A DNA stretch of 64,000 nt. Source: Endozoicomonas montiporae CL-33. Its GTDB lineage: Bacteria > Pseudomonadota > Gammaproteobacteria > Pseudomonadales > Endozoicomonadaceae. The DNA is taken from contig NZ_CP013251.1 of assembly GCF_001583435.1 (NCBI RefSeq), positions 2,253,617-2,317,616 of the forward strand, read 5' to 3'. The position numbers and the translations under genes were made by a program. Of this stretch, positions 20,542-30,911 are shown piece after piece. Position 1 is the stretch's first letter. The number at the start of each line of letters is the position of its first letter. The notes under the pieces were generated by a model. The model worked only from the letters and a program-made list of their open reading frames with translations, had not been told where the DNA came from and ran no database searches.

Positions 20542-21190
20542 ATCATTCAAGCGCATTACTGGTGTTCGGGATCCGTCACTGATCGTTATTGCATGTGAGG
20601 GGGCTGCGACGGAGCCGGTTTACTTTGAAGGTGTAGAAAGTCAGTGTAAAGCCATTGGCTCCCGCCTCAAACTAAAGATACTGCCTCCCAGAAAAGGAAA
20701 CCTGAGCGCACCCAAGCATGTCTTGGAACAGATGGACAGTTACAAAAAAGAGTTTGGTCTCAATACAGGAGATGAACTCTGTCTGGTTATCGACAGGGAC
20801 CCACAATCCTGGACTGAGCAGGCAATATCCGATATCGCCAGAGACTGTGACAGTAAACAGTATCTGCTGGCACTGAGTAACCCGGCTTTTGATCTCTGGT
20901 TGTTACTTCATCATGTGGATGTTGATGACCACCCAGCGGAGGAAAGGGCGACTCTGTTTCAAAACCGCAATAGTGCCCTGAAGAACAAGCTTCGTGAGAA
21001 AATCACTGGTTATCGTTCCTCTTCGCCTGATATTGATGACTTTTGGCCGTATACCGAGTTGGCTATTGCAAGAGCTCAGGCTCTGGATACTGTCCCCGGT
21101 ACTCGCTGGCCGAATACGCTAGGAACGCGTGTCTATCTGATTCTGCAGAAGATACTGGATGCTTTGCATAAGGCAGAGCATCGGGCCTGA
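20525..21190 (+). CDS. RloB-like protein (AbiLii type)
   Basis: 221 aa from ATG 20525 (MPRERRSFKRITGVRDPS). The family signatures are IVIACEGAATEPVYF (TOPRIM-like Glu), LCLVIDRDPQSW (acidic motif) and LALSNPAFDLWLLLHH. RloB/AbiLii proteins are predicted nucleases of the TOPRIM type that act with an AAA ATPase. It overlaps the ATPase gene and is the last gene of the rightward defence run; the next gene is convergent. Confidence 0.85.
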   Translation: MPRERRSFKRITGVRDPSLIVIACEGAATEPVYFEGVESQCKAIGSRLKLKILPPRKGNLSAPKHVLEQMDSYKKEFGLNTGDELCLVIDRDPQSWTEQAISDIARDCDSKQYLLALSNPAFDLWLLLHHVDVDDHPAEERATLFQNRNSALKNKLREKITGYRSSSPDIDDFWPYTELAIARAQALDTVPGTRWPNTLGTRVYLILQKILDALHKAEHRA

Positions 21191-21256
21191 GAAAAAATGG
21201 GTAGTGGGGCAGATCTAAGATGTTCATATAGTTTTCCCCACTTCCTGACCTTTTTA

Positions 21257-22972
21257 TCAAAACTCCATATTTTCCATTTCTTTGTCAATGTCTGAGTCTT
21301 CATTGCTGCTGGTTACTGTGGGCATTCTGGCAGGAGGGCTTTCAAGGGTAGCCACTGCGACCGAATTTCGTCCGTTCGCGAACTGTTCCATTCGTGCGTA
21401 TTCTTTTACATGCTGAACGAGCCAGGGATATACTGTGGTCTGGCCGTTGCGGACACTGGTGGTGATAAACCATTCATGAGCGTTTTCCGGAACACCGCCA
21501 ACGTTGATTATTTCGTAGATTTTGCAAAACCCTGCATGTTTGCCTGCCTTAAATGAACCGACTCGTCCAGCGAAATAGCGGTTTGCATCAGTGGAAAATG
21601 AAAAGCCGTCCTGGTGGGAGACCTGATGATTTCCGTCGCTGGATTTAAGGTTACTGTGCCATGTGATACTAAGCTCTTCGAGAATTATGTTGTAAATGTA
21701 AGAGCGTTGGGCGCTACTGAGGGATTGGCGTACTGCACTGAAGTCATTAAAAGAGAAACTGTCGAAGGTATTGCCTGAATCATCTCTTATTTTCAGTAGT
21801 TTTGCGGTGGCGGTTCGATCCCTTTCCGGATGATTGTCATTAATGACATAGCACTTAACCCACTCACGAGAAACGCACCTTTCTGTATCATTCTTCAGGG
21901 CGTGGCGCTTTTCCTCCAGATCATAGTGATTGGGCATGGCATGGGCTTTTGTGCTGACAAAGATCATGTAGTGACCGTTTTTTTCATCAATCATCAAAGG
22001 GTGCCGGTCATGTCCGTATTTTGTTTTTCCCTGACGGGTTTTATAAGGCTTGCCAAAAACATATATACGACTGTTATCAAGCAGTTCGGCAATTTTTTCT
22101 AATCGTTGCTTATCCATAATGGCAAACTCAAGCCCATCGCCGCGAAGGGTGGCGCAGCAATAGTCATAACCAGAGAGAGGCGTTTGATAAAGAGTGTCGT
22201 CTTCGTCATCGTCTCCATTCAGATCTTCATCGAGAATGTCAGAGTTATACTCTTCTGTGGCTTTAGTTCGATGTGGGTAGACAATAGTGTAATTCTCAGG
22301 AAATTCACCACAGGCGCGATCGACCAGTATCTGCTCATAAAAAACTTCTGCCTTAATCAGCAACTGGGCCAGAATGGTGTCCAGAACGGATGACTTGTCG
22401 CCATAGGAGTCTTTATTTTTGTTGTATTTCTGTCCTTTAATGATAGGCGTTTGAATCTCTTCACCGTTATCATCCAGCCTCTTATGGCTATCAAAAAGGT
22501 TAAAGTAGCAGACATTCTGACTAACGCCATCATGGTTACGTTTGAAAATGGGGTAGGGGTCAACTCTTGTTTCGTTGTAGTATTCAGTTTTATCTGTGAC
22601 CAGTAGGACTAGTTCGGGTTTGTTATTCGGTCCCTGCATTTCTTCAGTCAGAAAGCGGAGGCCACCTTTAATTTCTTTTTCCTCCCCTGTATTGATATCA
22701 ATCTCCTTGCTCTTAAATTGCGTCAGCCGATGAAGTTGATCAATATAACCTGACTTGATTTCCCGTTTACTTCCTTCCCTGTCTTCCGCCCGGTTGATTA
22801 TACGTACATTAAAGTTCGCTGCCAGAGCAGCAAAAATGGCTTGTCGCTCTTTTCTTTTCTTTCCCTCAATGACCTTTCCCGGGTAATGCACATCAAAGTT
22901 CAGGTTTTTCAGTTCGATGTTAAAATGGCCAGCATAAGTACTGTAAAGGTCTTCTTTAAATTTGAATGCCAT
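21257..22972 (-). CDS. Uncharacterised protein, distal part of a split gene
   Basis: 571 aa from ATG 22972; I do not recognise the family. The segment ELVLLVTDKTEYYNETRVDP and the following SVLDTILAQLLIKAEVFYEQ look like an alpha/beta nucleic-acid-handling core, with an acidic loop (about residues 245-262) and a Ser/Thr/Pro/Asp C-terminal tail. Its start codon lies directly against a G6 run, leaving little room for a normal ribosome binding site. It overlaps the preceding frame (22909-23850) by 64 bp, and one fewer CCAGA unit upstream would fuse both into one protein of about 862 aa. It probably acts with the helicase-nuclease upstream. Confidence 0.6.
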   Translation of the reverse strand: MAFKFKEDLYSTYAGHFNIELKNLNFDVHYPGKVIEGKKRKERQAIFAALAANFNVRIINRAEDREGSKREIKSGYIDQLHRLTQFKSKEIDINTGEEKEIKGGLRFLTEEMQGPNNKPELVLLVTDKTEYYNETRVDPYPIFKRNHDGVSQNVCYFNLFDSHKRLDDNGEEIQTPIIKGQKYNKNKDSYGDKSSVLDTILAQLLIKAEVFYEQILVDRACGEFPENYTIVYPHRTKATEEYNSDILDEDLNGDDDEDDTLYQTPLSGYDYCCATLRGDGLEFAIMDKQRLEKIAELLDNSRIYVFGKPYKTRQGKTKYGHDRHPLMIDEKNGHYMIFVSTKAHAMPNHYDLEEKRHALKNDTERCVSREWVKCYVINDNHPERDRTATAKLLKIRDDSGNTFDSFSFNDFSAVRQSLSSAQRSYIYNIILEELSITWHSNLKSSDGNHQVSHQDGFSFSTDANRYFAGRVGSFKAGKHAGFCKIYEIINVGGVPENAHEWFITTSVRNGQTTVYPWLVQHVKEYARMEQFANGRNSVAVATLESPPARMPTVTSSNEDSDIDKEMENMEF

Positions 22973-23850
22973 CCCCCCTCTGGTCTGGTCTGGTCTGGGT
23001 TTTGGCCTACGTCGCCTGTCTCTTTACGGTCATGATCCAGAAGATAGGCATCCACCCGGTTTTTGCTATTTATATCGAGGTTGCCACGGACGTAATTGCC
23101 AGTAATAAAACCCTTGTTGTGCTCTTTCCGGGGTATCAAAAGCCCTTTGTCGTGGATATTAAACTCTTCGCGGTTGAGCATCCTGTGTTTGACTCGCACG
23201 GCTTTCCTGCTTTTGGCTCTAAACGCCCGAATGCTCTCAAGGTCAGTAAAAGTGACACCACCCGCACTCAGAACCTGCCATTTCGGAGTAGTCCCTGTAC
23301 TTAATGACCAGTCGCCCTCAACTTTAACTTCAACGGTCTGACAGATGTTCACCTGTTGGTCACTGATTTTTTGTGTTTCTCCATCAATGGCTCGAAGGTA
23401 GCTATTGCCATTGTGGAAGCAGTTTCGATCTTTGACGGTGTCGTTCAGCATAAGAGCAGGCAACGAATTTGCCAGTATAAGAGGCTGAATAAACTGGAAG
23501 GGTGGCTCCAAAGGCAGGCTCACTTTTTCCAGCTTCAGAGTACGGAAATCCTCGAGGCTGATTTTCTCGAGATCGCCCTTGAGAGTCATGACAAAGCGTT
23601 TTTTCTTTTTCTGGTAGGTGAATCCACCCAGCACAACGCCACTGTTCTTCAGTGCCTTTGCAGTTTGTTTGGCAGCCTCTTCAAACTTCAACCCTGGCTT
23701 CGTATTGATATGTACGATGCCAAAGTCATAATTTTCATTCATGTGCTGATAATCAATACAGCGGGCAGGGTTGGCAATGATATTGGTGCCTATCATGCGA
23801 TCCTGTAGAACTGGGTTAATCCTGCCCGACCGCATTTTTTTAAAGGACAT
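22909..23850 (-). CDS. Uncharacterised protein, proximal part of a split gene
   Basis: 313 aa as it stands. Residues 1-289 look like a genuine protein (GIVHINTKPGLKFEEAAKQT, KRFVMTLKGDLEKISLEDF). The last 24 residues, after QNPDQTR, are out-of-frame sequence that ends in a stop inside the next gene. The frame change lies exactly at a (CCAGA)4 G6 tract (22973-22998). I cannot name the family. It lies 42 bp after the helicase-nuclease stop on the same strand, so the three frames form one operon. Confidence 0.6.
   Translation of the reverse strand: MSFKKMRSGRINPVLQDRMIGTNIIANPARCIDYQHMNENYDFGIVHINTKPGLKFEEAAKQTAKALKNSGVVLGGFTYQKKKKRFVMTLKGDLEKISLEDFRTLKLEKVSLPLEPPFQFIQPLILANSLPALMLNDTVKDRNCFHNGNSYLRAIDGETQKISDQQVNICQTVEVKVEGDWSLSTGTTPKWQVLSAGGVTFTDLESIRAFRAKSRKAVRVKHRMLNREEFNIHDKGLLIPRKEHNKGFITGNYVRGNLDINSKNRVDAYLLDHDRKETGDVGQNPDQTRPEGGWHSNLKKTFTVLMLAILTSN
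22973..22998. repeat. Simple sequence repeat at a reading-frame break: (CCAGA)4 G6 on the minus strand
   Basis: On the plus strand C6 (22973-22978) is followed by four TCTGG units (22979-22998). Four units put the upstream frame out of register with the downstream one. Three units give CAA AAC CCA GAC CAG ACC AGA GGG GGG ATG... read straight through into the downstream protein. Gain of one G in the G6 run would do the same. Confidence 0.85.
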
Positions 23851-23892
23851 AACAACTCCTTACCGGAACCACCGGAGATGTGACCATAGTGA

Positions 23893-26193
23893 TTATGAGC
23901 GAATATAGTGTTTGATGGCCTTGATATGATTTTTCAGAACGTCGCCGTTTTCACTTAGAATTCCCGGTACTTTCATGAAATCAGAAGCCGCCATGGCGCA
24001 GTCGATCTCTTCCAGCTTGCCAGTCACTTCATTCCTGACAAGTGCCGCGAAACCAAACTCTGCTTTTGCCTCATTAAACAGGTTGATGTAAATAATTTTG
24101 GTGATGCCAGTCTTTTTCGCCATGTCGATAATTTTGTATTTATGCGACTCCTTCAGAAACCGGGTTCGCTTCCAGAATTTTACATCGACCATGGCTTTCT
24201 GGCCGGTTAGCTGATCGACAATAATGCCATCGAATTTTTCCGTCCATTCAAACGGCATGTCTTCCCATTTCATACCGCTGGCGGTCAGCACTGCAGCGAC
24301 TGCCTGTTCTGCCACCGCAGGACGATAAATATTGCGAAATGCGGCCGGACTCATCATAAACCGCTTAGGTTTCCAGTCCGTACAATAATCGTTGCGCTCA
24401 AAGTGATTCCGCACTGCAGGGTTTTTCAACACCACACTGAGTTCTGCTTCTTCCTGACAAACCAGGTGAGTAGGCGCCGTGAAATCAGTGAATAGTTCAA
24501 AGCTATCGGCAAAACGCACTTCAGGCGTTCCCGAATAACTATATTCAGTCGTATAGCTGCTACGCCTGAGGATTTCACAATCGATATAAGCATGCAGAAA
24601 CTCGCCGGGTAACTTATGAAGGGTTGGGTTTTGCAGCAGACCTTCACGTAGGCGTGACCAACCTTTTACCTCGTCATAACGTGCAAGGAACCGGAAGTTT
24701 CCACACATTTTGGCTAGTTTCTGGCAGAGCAGGGCTCTGGCTTGTTTTGGTGTTTTGTGGCTCCCTTCAGCTGCCGCTACTTTAATTTTATTATTGAAAT
24801 CTGTGATCACCTCCCAGTCATGGCTAAAAAGAACGAGTTCCCTGAACACATCGGACGGGTGACAACTAGTGACGTCTATCAGTTCGTAAATAGCCGAAAA
24901 GGAAGGCTCTTTCAGTACCTGCAACTGACCCAGAAGATCGCTGAGAATCCGCTCGCAAGTGGCGTACTGGTGGAATTCGTCAGACAGCATGAACGGCACC
25001 AGGGTGTCGAAGTAATCCAGAGTCTTTTTGTTTTCCTGTTTGGCTTTGCGTCGGGCAGTTTCCATAGGGCTTGGAATGACTGGTTCATCGTTCTTGCCAC
25101 TTCTGTCGCAGGCTCTTGCCTTGTTAACTAGCGCAAAATACTCAATGCTTAATGCTTCTTTCGGACGGTCGTCGTCTGCCAGGTAGGGAGCCAGCTGCCA
25201 GTTGGCAAATACCATGATTTCCCTTGATTTATAGGCAGTTCTGCCAATTCGTCCGGTAGCCTGTTCGATCAGCATACGCAGAGAGGCGATATAGTCCTCG
25301 GCATTGTTAAATGTAAAATCCACGTCAGTCTTGGATTTATAGGCACCACCCAGTCTCATTTTGATGGCTTTTCTGGATGTGCTGTTCAGAACAAACCTGC
25401 AGAATTTTTTTGTGGTTCTGGCATCAATAATGCCACCAGAATACAGAGCCGTGATGTCATACAGGCAGGAGCGTTTAAACATGGCATCAGGGTAATCAAA
25501 ATGACCACTGCCGTTTTCCTCATCTTTAATGGAGAAGACGTTTGTGGGCATCGCCATATAAATGCAATCGGCATCAGCACTTGGTTTTTTGGGTTTAAAA
25601 CCGCTATTGTCAACAAAAGTCAGTCGTTTTTGTGTCTCTTCGTCGCCGTGAATCCTGTAGTCAGGGTTTTTACCAGCTCCCATCGAGGCATAACTGGAGA
25701 ACACGATGTATTTTTTATGGAGGTTCTCAGGTCTGCCTATCTTATCCATCAGGCGTGAGAATACACCGGATTTCATTTTGCTTGCATCTACGGCGTAACA
25801 GGGTTCAATTTCAACACCATATATTTTTTTGTAGGCTTCAATACACTTATCCAGGAACGCTTTTTCCTGCTCGTTCTTGCCATAGTTACGGGTAGAGAGA
25901 ATGATCATATAGCGGTTGGTTGGGTGGGCTGCAAACCGGTTTACTGCAGACATCATAGGGTTTAGCTGTTCAAGTATATTGTTCTGATAGTTCTTTTTTT
26001 CCAGTTCTGTTTTACAGGTTGCCGGAGGAGGGAATGTGCGATTTAAATGGAGATGAAATACACCTTCACTTTCAAAGAGGCGGGATATTTCATAAGGATC
26101 GTTTTTAATAAAATCTGCAGATACACTGACACCATTGGCTTTATAATCCCGCTTCTGGCGATAAAACTGGTAAATGTCTTTTGTCCTCTGAAC
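23893..26193 (-). pseudogene. SF2-like helicase with C-terminal PD-(D/E)XK nuclease domain, 5' truncated
   Basis: The clear coding frame runs from 26193 to the stop at 23893; the first ATG is at 25956, but the frame upstream (TKDIYQFYRQKRDYK, LFESEGVFHLHLNRTFPPPA) is also protein-like. The SF2 C-terminal helicase motifs are present (YIVFSSYASMGAGKNPDY and motif VI QATGRIGRT), but Walker A and DEAD/H motifs are missing. Near the C-terminus, FDGIIVDQLTGQKAMVDVKFWK fits a PD-(D/E)XK nuclease core. Upstream of 26193 the frame meets a stop, and about 120 bp later the tandem gene family begins, so the N-terminal ATPase half has been lost by rearrangement. It may have formed a defence system with the split gene downstream. 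Confidence 0.7.
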
Positions 26194-26351
26194 TTATTCT
26201 GGCTCTTGAGGATTCAACAACCCTTGGTTACAAACATTCCGCAAGGTCAGAGCTTGGTGATTTGGGTGGACCGAAAGACGCCATAACCAAGGGGTTTTGG
26301 GCTCACTCTGTTATGAAGCAGAAAATATCAGGCTGAATAGTTGCTGAATAG

Positions 26352-27560
<1,209 letters not shown>

Positions 27561-27795
27561 GATGATGCTCTGTAAATGACTGAGAGTTAAATGTAGATCA
27601 TAAATGAGTTGACCTTGTATTTCCGAGGAGCCGGTTTTGCCATCAAACAGCCATATTGAGTTTGGCATTACAGAATTACTGAAACTATTTGTCCTGCTAT
27701 GTCGGGCATGGGTGGTCAACAATAACGGCAGCAGGCAGGATGTTGGGAACGGCAAGGTGAAGCAGAAAATATCAGGCTGAATAGTTGCTGAATAG

Positions 27796-29037
27796 TTACA
27801 TTGCGTTAAACAAAGTGGAAAAATAGTCCAGAGGCACATAGAATTTTTTCCACTGAGTCTTGGCTGTCTCTGATAGCGAATACTCAATAGGATCACCGTA
27901 AATGGCGTAATTGGACAAGCTGTTAAGCAGGGCAAAACTCAGGGCCAGGGCCAGAGTATAAGAAGCTCTGACAGCCAGGTTATTTGAGTTTATCTTCCAA
28001 TTGACGGTATTGGCTACGGCTAAGGCTCCGGTTACGGTTATGAGTTCGGCTAAGAATATGGTTTTGGGTTTGGGTTCTGCTCCGGCTGAGTCTACGGCTA
28101 AGTCTGCGGCTAGGACTCCTGTTAAGACTGCTGCTACGGCTCCGGTTGCGGCTCCTGCAAAGCTTCCGGCTACCGTTCCGACTGCGACTATGGCTTCGGC
28201 TCCGGCTCCGCCTAAGAATAAGGCTAAGATTGCGGCTCTGGCTAAGATTTCGATTACGACGTTGGATTTGGTTAAGTTTATTAACCGGTCGTTCATACCA
28301 AGCATGGATGTAGACGCTTCGGCTGATATAAGACCTGTTTTAGACGCGCTTATCATAAAGGCCAGTGCAGCCTCTACATTACTAAAGCCCCTCTTAATTA
28401 ATGCTTCATAAAGGATGCCGCCTACCATCAAACCAGTGACCACTGAAAGCATTCTGTATTGTTGATAGTCATACTGGAAAGGCGTAATGCTCGTACTACC
28501 TGTTTGTCTTAGCATTAATGATGATACAGTGCTCCCGACAGTCCTTGCGCCCGCTTCTGCGGCGAAATAAGTCAGAATCGCAGAAAGTTTTTCATTACGC
28601 TTTAGATAAGCCACCGTAACGGCACCTGCAAGGCGTAATGGCTGCCACCAGGTTTGCTCTAAAGGCCAGGGTGAGACATGCCCTGCAAGCATCACCTCAG
28701 TGGTTGTCATGACGTGAGTCAGCTGAAGACAAAAATGATTTCTGAGTTCAGCCAGATCTTCTTCGTCATTGCTGTTCAACCGGAATCGTCTGGCCAGTCC
28801 CGAGACTATCCCGGGTGTTTGGCAGACACCATGCCAGATACCCATGCTAACCAGGGTTGACAACGATACCCCTGCCACACTGTCCAACAGCTCGAGGCCA
28901 GACTCTACCGCGGTGGTATTTTTTTTATAATATTCCAGAAAAGTAAAATCGTCCTGTTTGGACAGATCGCCCCTCGCCAAAGAACAAACAGCAATCAGAC
29001 AAAAAAGCAACGGAAATAGCTTGAATGGCGATTTCAT
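27796..29037 (-). CDS. Secreted/membrane protein of the tandem family, copy 2
   Basis: 413 aa from ATG 29037 (MKSPFKLFPLLFCLIAVCS signal peptide). The N-terminal domain and C-terminal end (PLDYFSTLFNAM) follow the family. The variable tract is less pure than in copy 1 (stretches such as AILALFLGGAGAEAIVAVG and AAVLTGVLAADLAVDSAGA), so it looks like an older, diverged repeat. The closest relative of its variable part is the truncated copy 5. A 185-bp miniature element lies in its upstream spacer. Confidence 0.75.
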   Translation of the reverse strand: MKSPFKLFPLLFCLIAVCSLARGDLSKQDDFTFLEYYKKNTTAVESGLELLDSVAGVSLSTLVSMGIWHGVCQTPGIVSGLARRFRLNSNDEEDLAELRNHFCLQLTHVMTTTEVMLAGHVSPWPLEQTWWQPLRLAGAVTVAYLKRNEKLSAILTYFAAEAGARTVGSTVSSLMLRQTGSTSITPFQYDYQQYRMLSVVTGLMVGGILYEALIKRGFSNVEAALAFMISASKTGLISAEASTSMLGMNDRLINLTKSNVVIEILARAAILALFLGGAGAEAIVAVGTVAGSFAGAATGAVAAVLTGVLAADLAVDSAGAEPKPKTIFLAELITVTGALAVANTVNWKINSNNLAVRASYTLALALSFALLNSLSNYAIYGDPIEYSLSETAKTQWKKFYVPLDYFSTLFNAM

Positions 29038-29185
29038 GATGATGCTCTGTAAGTGACTGAGAGTTAAATGTAGAGCATAAATGAGTTGACCTTGGATTTC
29101 CGGGCAGCCGGTTTTGCCATCAAACAGCCATATTGAGTTTGGCATTACAGAATTACTGAAACTATTTGTCCTGCTATGTCGGGCA

Positions 29186-29370
29186 CATAGGGACGACATT
29201 AAGAGCAATCCTTTGGTAATCAAGGCCTACAGCTATGACTGGGATAAACATGAACTTTGCTGTTGAGCCATATAATGCGACCTGAGCGAAAGCCCTTGCA
29301 AGACTCGTCACCTGTGAGCCTATCTGCAGGCCTTATTTGCCAAGGCCTTTCGCTTAATGTCGTCCCTATG
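29186..29370. mobile_element. 185-bp miniature inverted-repeat element (MITE)
   Basis: It has perfect 18-bp terminal inverted repeats (CATAGGGACGACATTAAG at 29186-29203 and its complement at 29353-29370) and is flanked by a 10-bp target duplication ATGTCGGGCA (29176-29185 and 29371-29380). The same spacer in the other family units lacks the insert, which gives the empty site directly. It contains no gene; the parent IS is not in the window. Confidence 0.92.
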
Positions 29371-29467
29371 ATGTCGGGCATGGGTGGTCAACAATAACGG
29401 CAGCAGGCAGGATGTTGGGAACGGCAAGGTGAAGCAGAAAATATCAGGCTGAATAGTTGCTGAATAG

Positions 29468-30676
29468 TTACATTGCGTTAAACAAAGTGGAAAAATAGTC
29501 CAGGGGCGCGTAGAATTTTTTCCACTGAGTCCAAGCTGTGTCTGATAGCGAATACTCAATAGGATCACCGTAAATGGCGTAATTGGACAAGCTGTTAAAC
29601 AGGGCAAAACTCAGGGCCAGGGCCAGGGTAACAGAAGCTCTGACAGCCAGGTTATTTGAGTTTATCTTCGAACTGGCGTTAGTAAGTAAGGCTACGGCTA
29701 AGGCTACGGTTCCAACTGTGGTTCCGACTGCGGCTCCGTATTCAGCTCCGGCTACGGCTCCGGCTCCGGCTACGGCCCCAACTGCAACTCCGGCTGCAAC
29801 TCCGGCTCTGATTACGGGTTCGGCTGAGGCTCCGGCTCCGGCTCCGACTCCGACTGAGAGTAAGGCTATGGCTCCGGCTCCGATTCCGGCACTGATTCCG
29901 GCTATGGCTATTAACCGGCCGTCCATATCAAGCATGGATGTAGACGCTACAGCCGATATAGAACCTGTTGCAAACGTGCTTATCATAAAGGCCAGTGCAG
30001 CCTTTGCAGGACTGAAGCCTCTTCTAATTAATGCTTCATAAAAGATGCCGCCTACCACCAAACCAGTGACCACTGAAAGCATTCTGTATTGTTCATAGTC
30101 ATACTGGACAGGCGTAATGCTCGTACTACCTGTTTGTCTTAGCATTAATGATGATACCGTGCTCCCTGCAGTCCTTGCGCCCGCTTCTACGGTGAAATAA
30201 GTCAGAACCGCAGGAAGATACAATTTTTCATTACGGTTTTGATAAGCCACCACCACAGCGGCACCTCCAAGGCGTAATGGCTGCCACCAGATTTGCTCTA
30301 AAGGCCAGGGTGAGACATGCCCTGCAAGCGCCATCTCAGCGGTTGTAATGACAGGAGTCAGCTGAAGACAAAAATGGTTTCTGAGTTCAGCCAGATCTTC
30401 TTCGTCATTGCTGTTCAACCCGAATCGCCTGGTCAGGCCCGAGACTATCCCGGGTGTTTGGCAGACACCATGCCAGATACCCATGGTAACCAGGGTTGAC
30501 AACGATACCCCTGCCACATTGCCCAACAGCTCGAGGCCAGACTCTACCGCGGTGGTATTTTTTTTATAGTATTCCAGAAAAGTAAAATCGTCCTGTTTGG
30601 ACAGATCGCCCCTTGCCAAAGAACAAACAGCAATCAGACAAAAAAGCAACGGAAATAGTTTGAATGGCGATTTCAT
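29468..30676 (-). CDS. Secreted/membrane protein of the tandem family, copy 3
   Basis: 402 aa from ATG 30676 (MKSPFKLFPLLFCLIAVCS). Architecture as in copy 1: signal peptide, N-terminal domain with a conserved CQTPGIVSG, hydrophobic segments, a GAGAGASAEPV/AGVAAGVAVGA-type tract and the conserved end. The tract is shorter and mixed with other residues compared with copy 1. It is identical to copy 4. Confidence 0.75.
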   Translation of the reverse strand: MKSPFKLFPLLFCLIAVCSLARGDLSKQDDFTFLEYYKKNTTAVESGLELLGNVAGVSLSTLVTMGIWHGVCQTPGIVSGLTRRFGLNSNDEEDLAELRNHFCLQLTPVITTAEMALAGHVSPWPLEQIWWQPLRLGGAAVVVAYQNRNEKLYLPAVLTYFTVEAGARTAGSTVSSLMLRQTGSTSITPVQYDYEQYRMLSVVTGLVVGGIFYEALIRRGFSPAKAALAFMISTFATGSISAVASTSMLDMDGRLIAIAGISAGIGAGAIALLSVGVGAGAGASAEPVIRAGVAAGVAVGAVAGAGAVAGAEYGAAVGTTVGTVALAVALLTNASSKINSNNLAVRASVTLALALSFALFNSLSNYAIYGDPIEYSLSDTAWTQWKKFYAPLDYFSTLFNAM

Positions 30677-30911
30677 GATGATGCACTGTAAATGACTGAG
30701 AGTTAAATGTAGATCATAAATGAGTTGACCTTGGATTTCCGGGCAGCCGGTTTTGCCATCAAACAGCCATATTGAGTTTGGCATTACAGAATTACTGAAA
30801 CTATTTGTCCTGCTATGTCGGGCATGGGTGGTCAACAATAACGGCAGCAGGCAGGATGTTGGGAACGGCAAGGTGAAGCAGAAAATATCAGGCTGAATAG
30901 TTGCTGAATAG

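Noticed and set aside
21257..23850. Argonaute or pPIWI-RE protein
   Set aside because: Size and neighbourhood were suggestive, but I could not find the DEDX catalytic residues or the pPIWI-RE R/E signature in the sequence.
26080..26100. GGATATTTCATAAG as a second IS1380 end
   Set aside because: It resembles the IS1380 terminal repeat but lies within the coding frame of the truncated helicase, with no partner end or transposase nearby.
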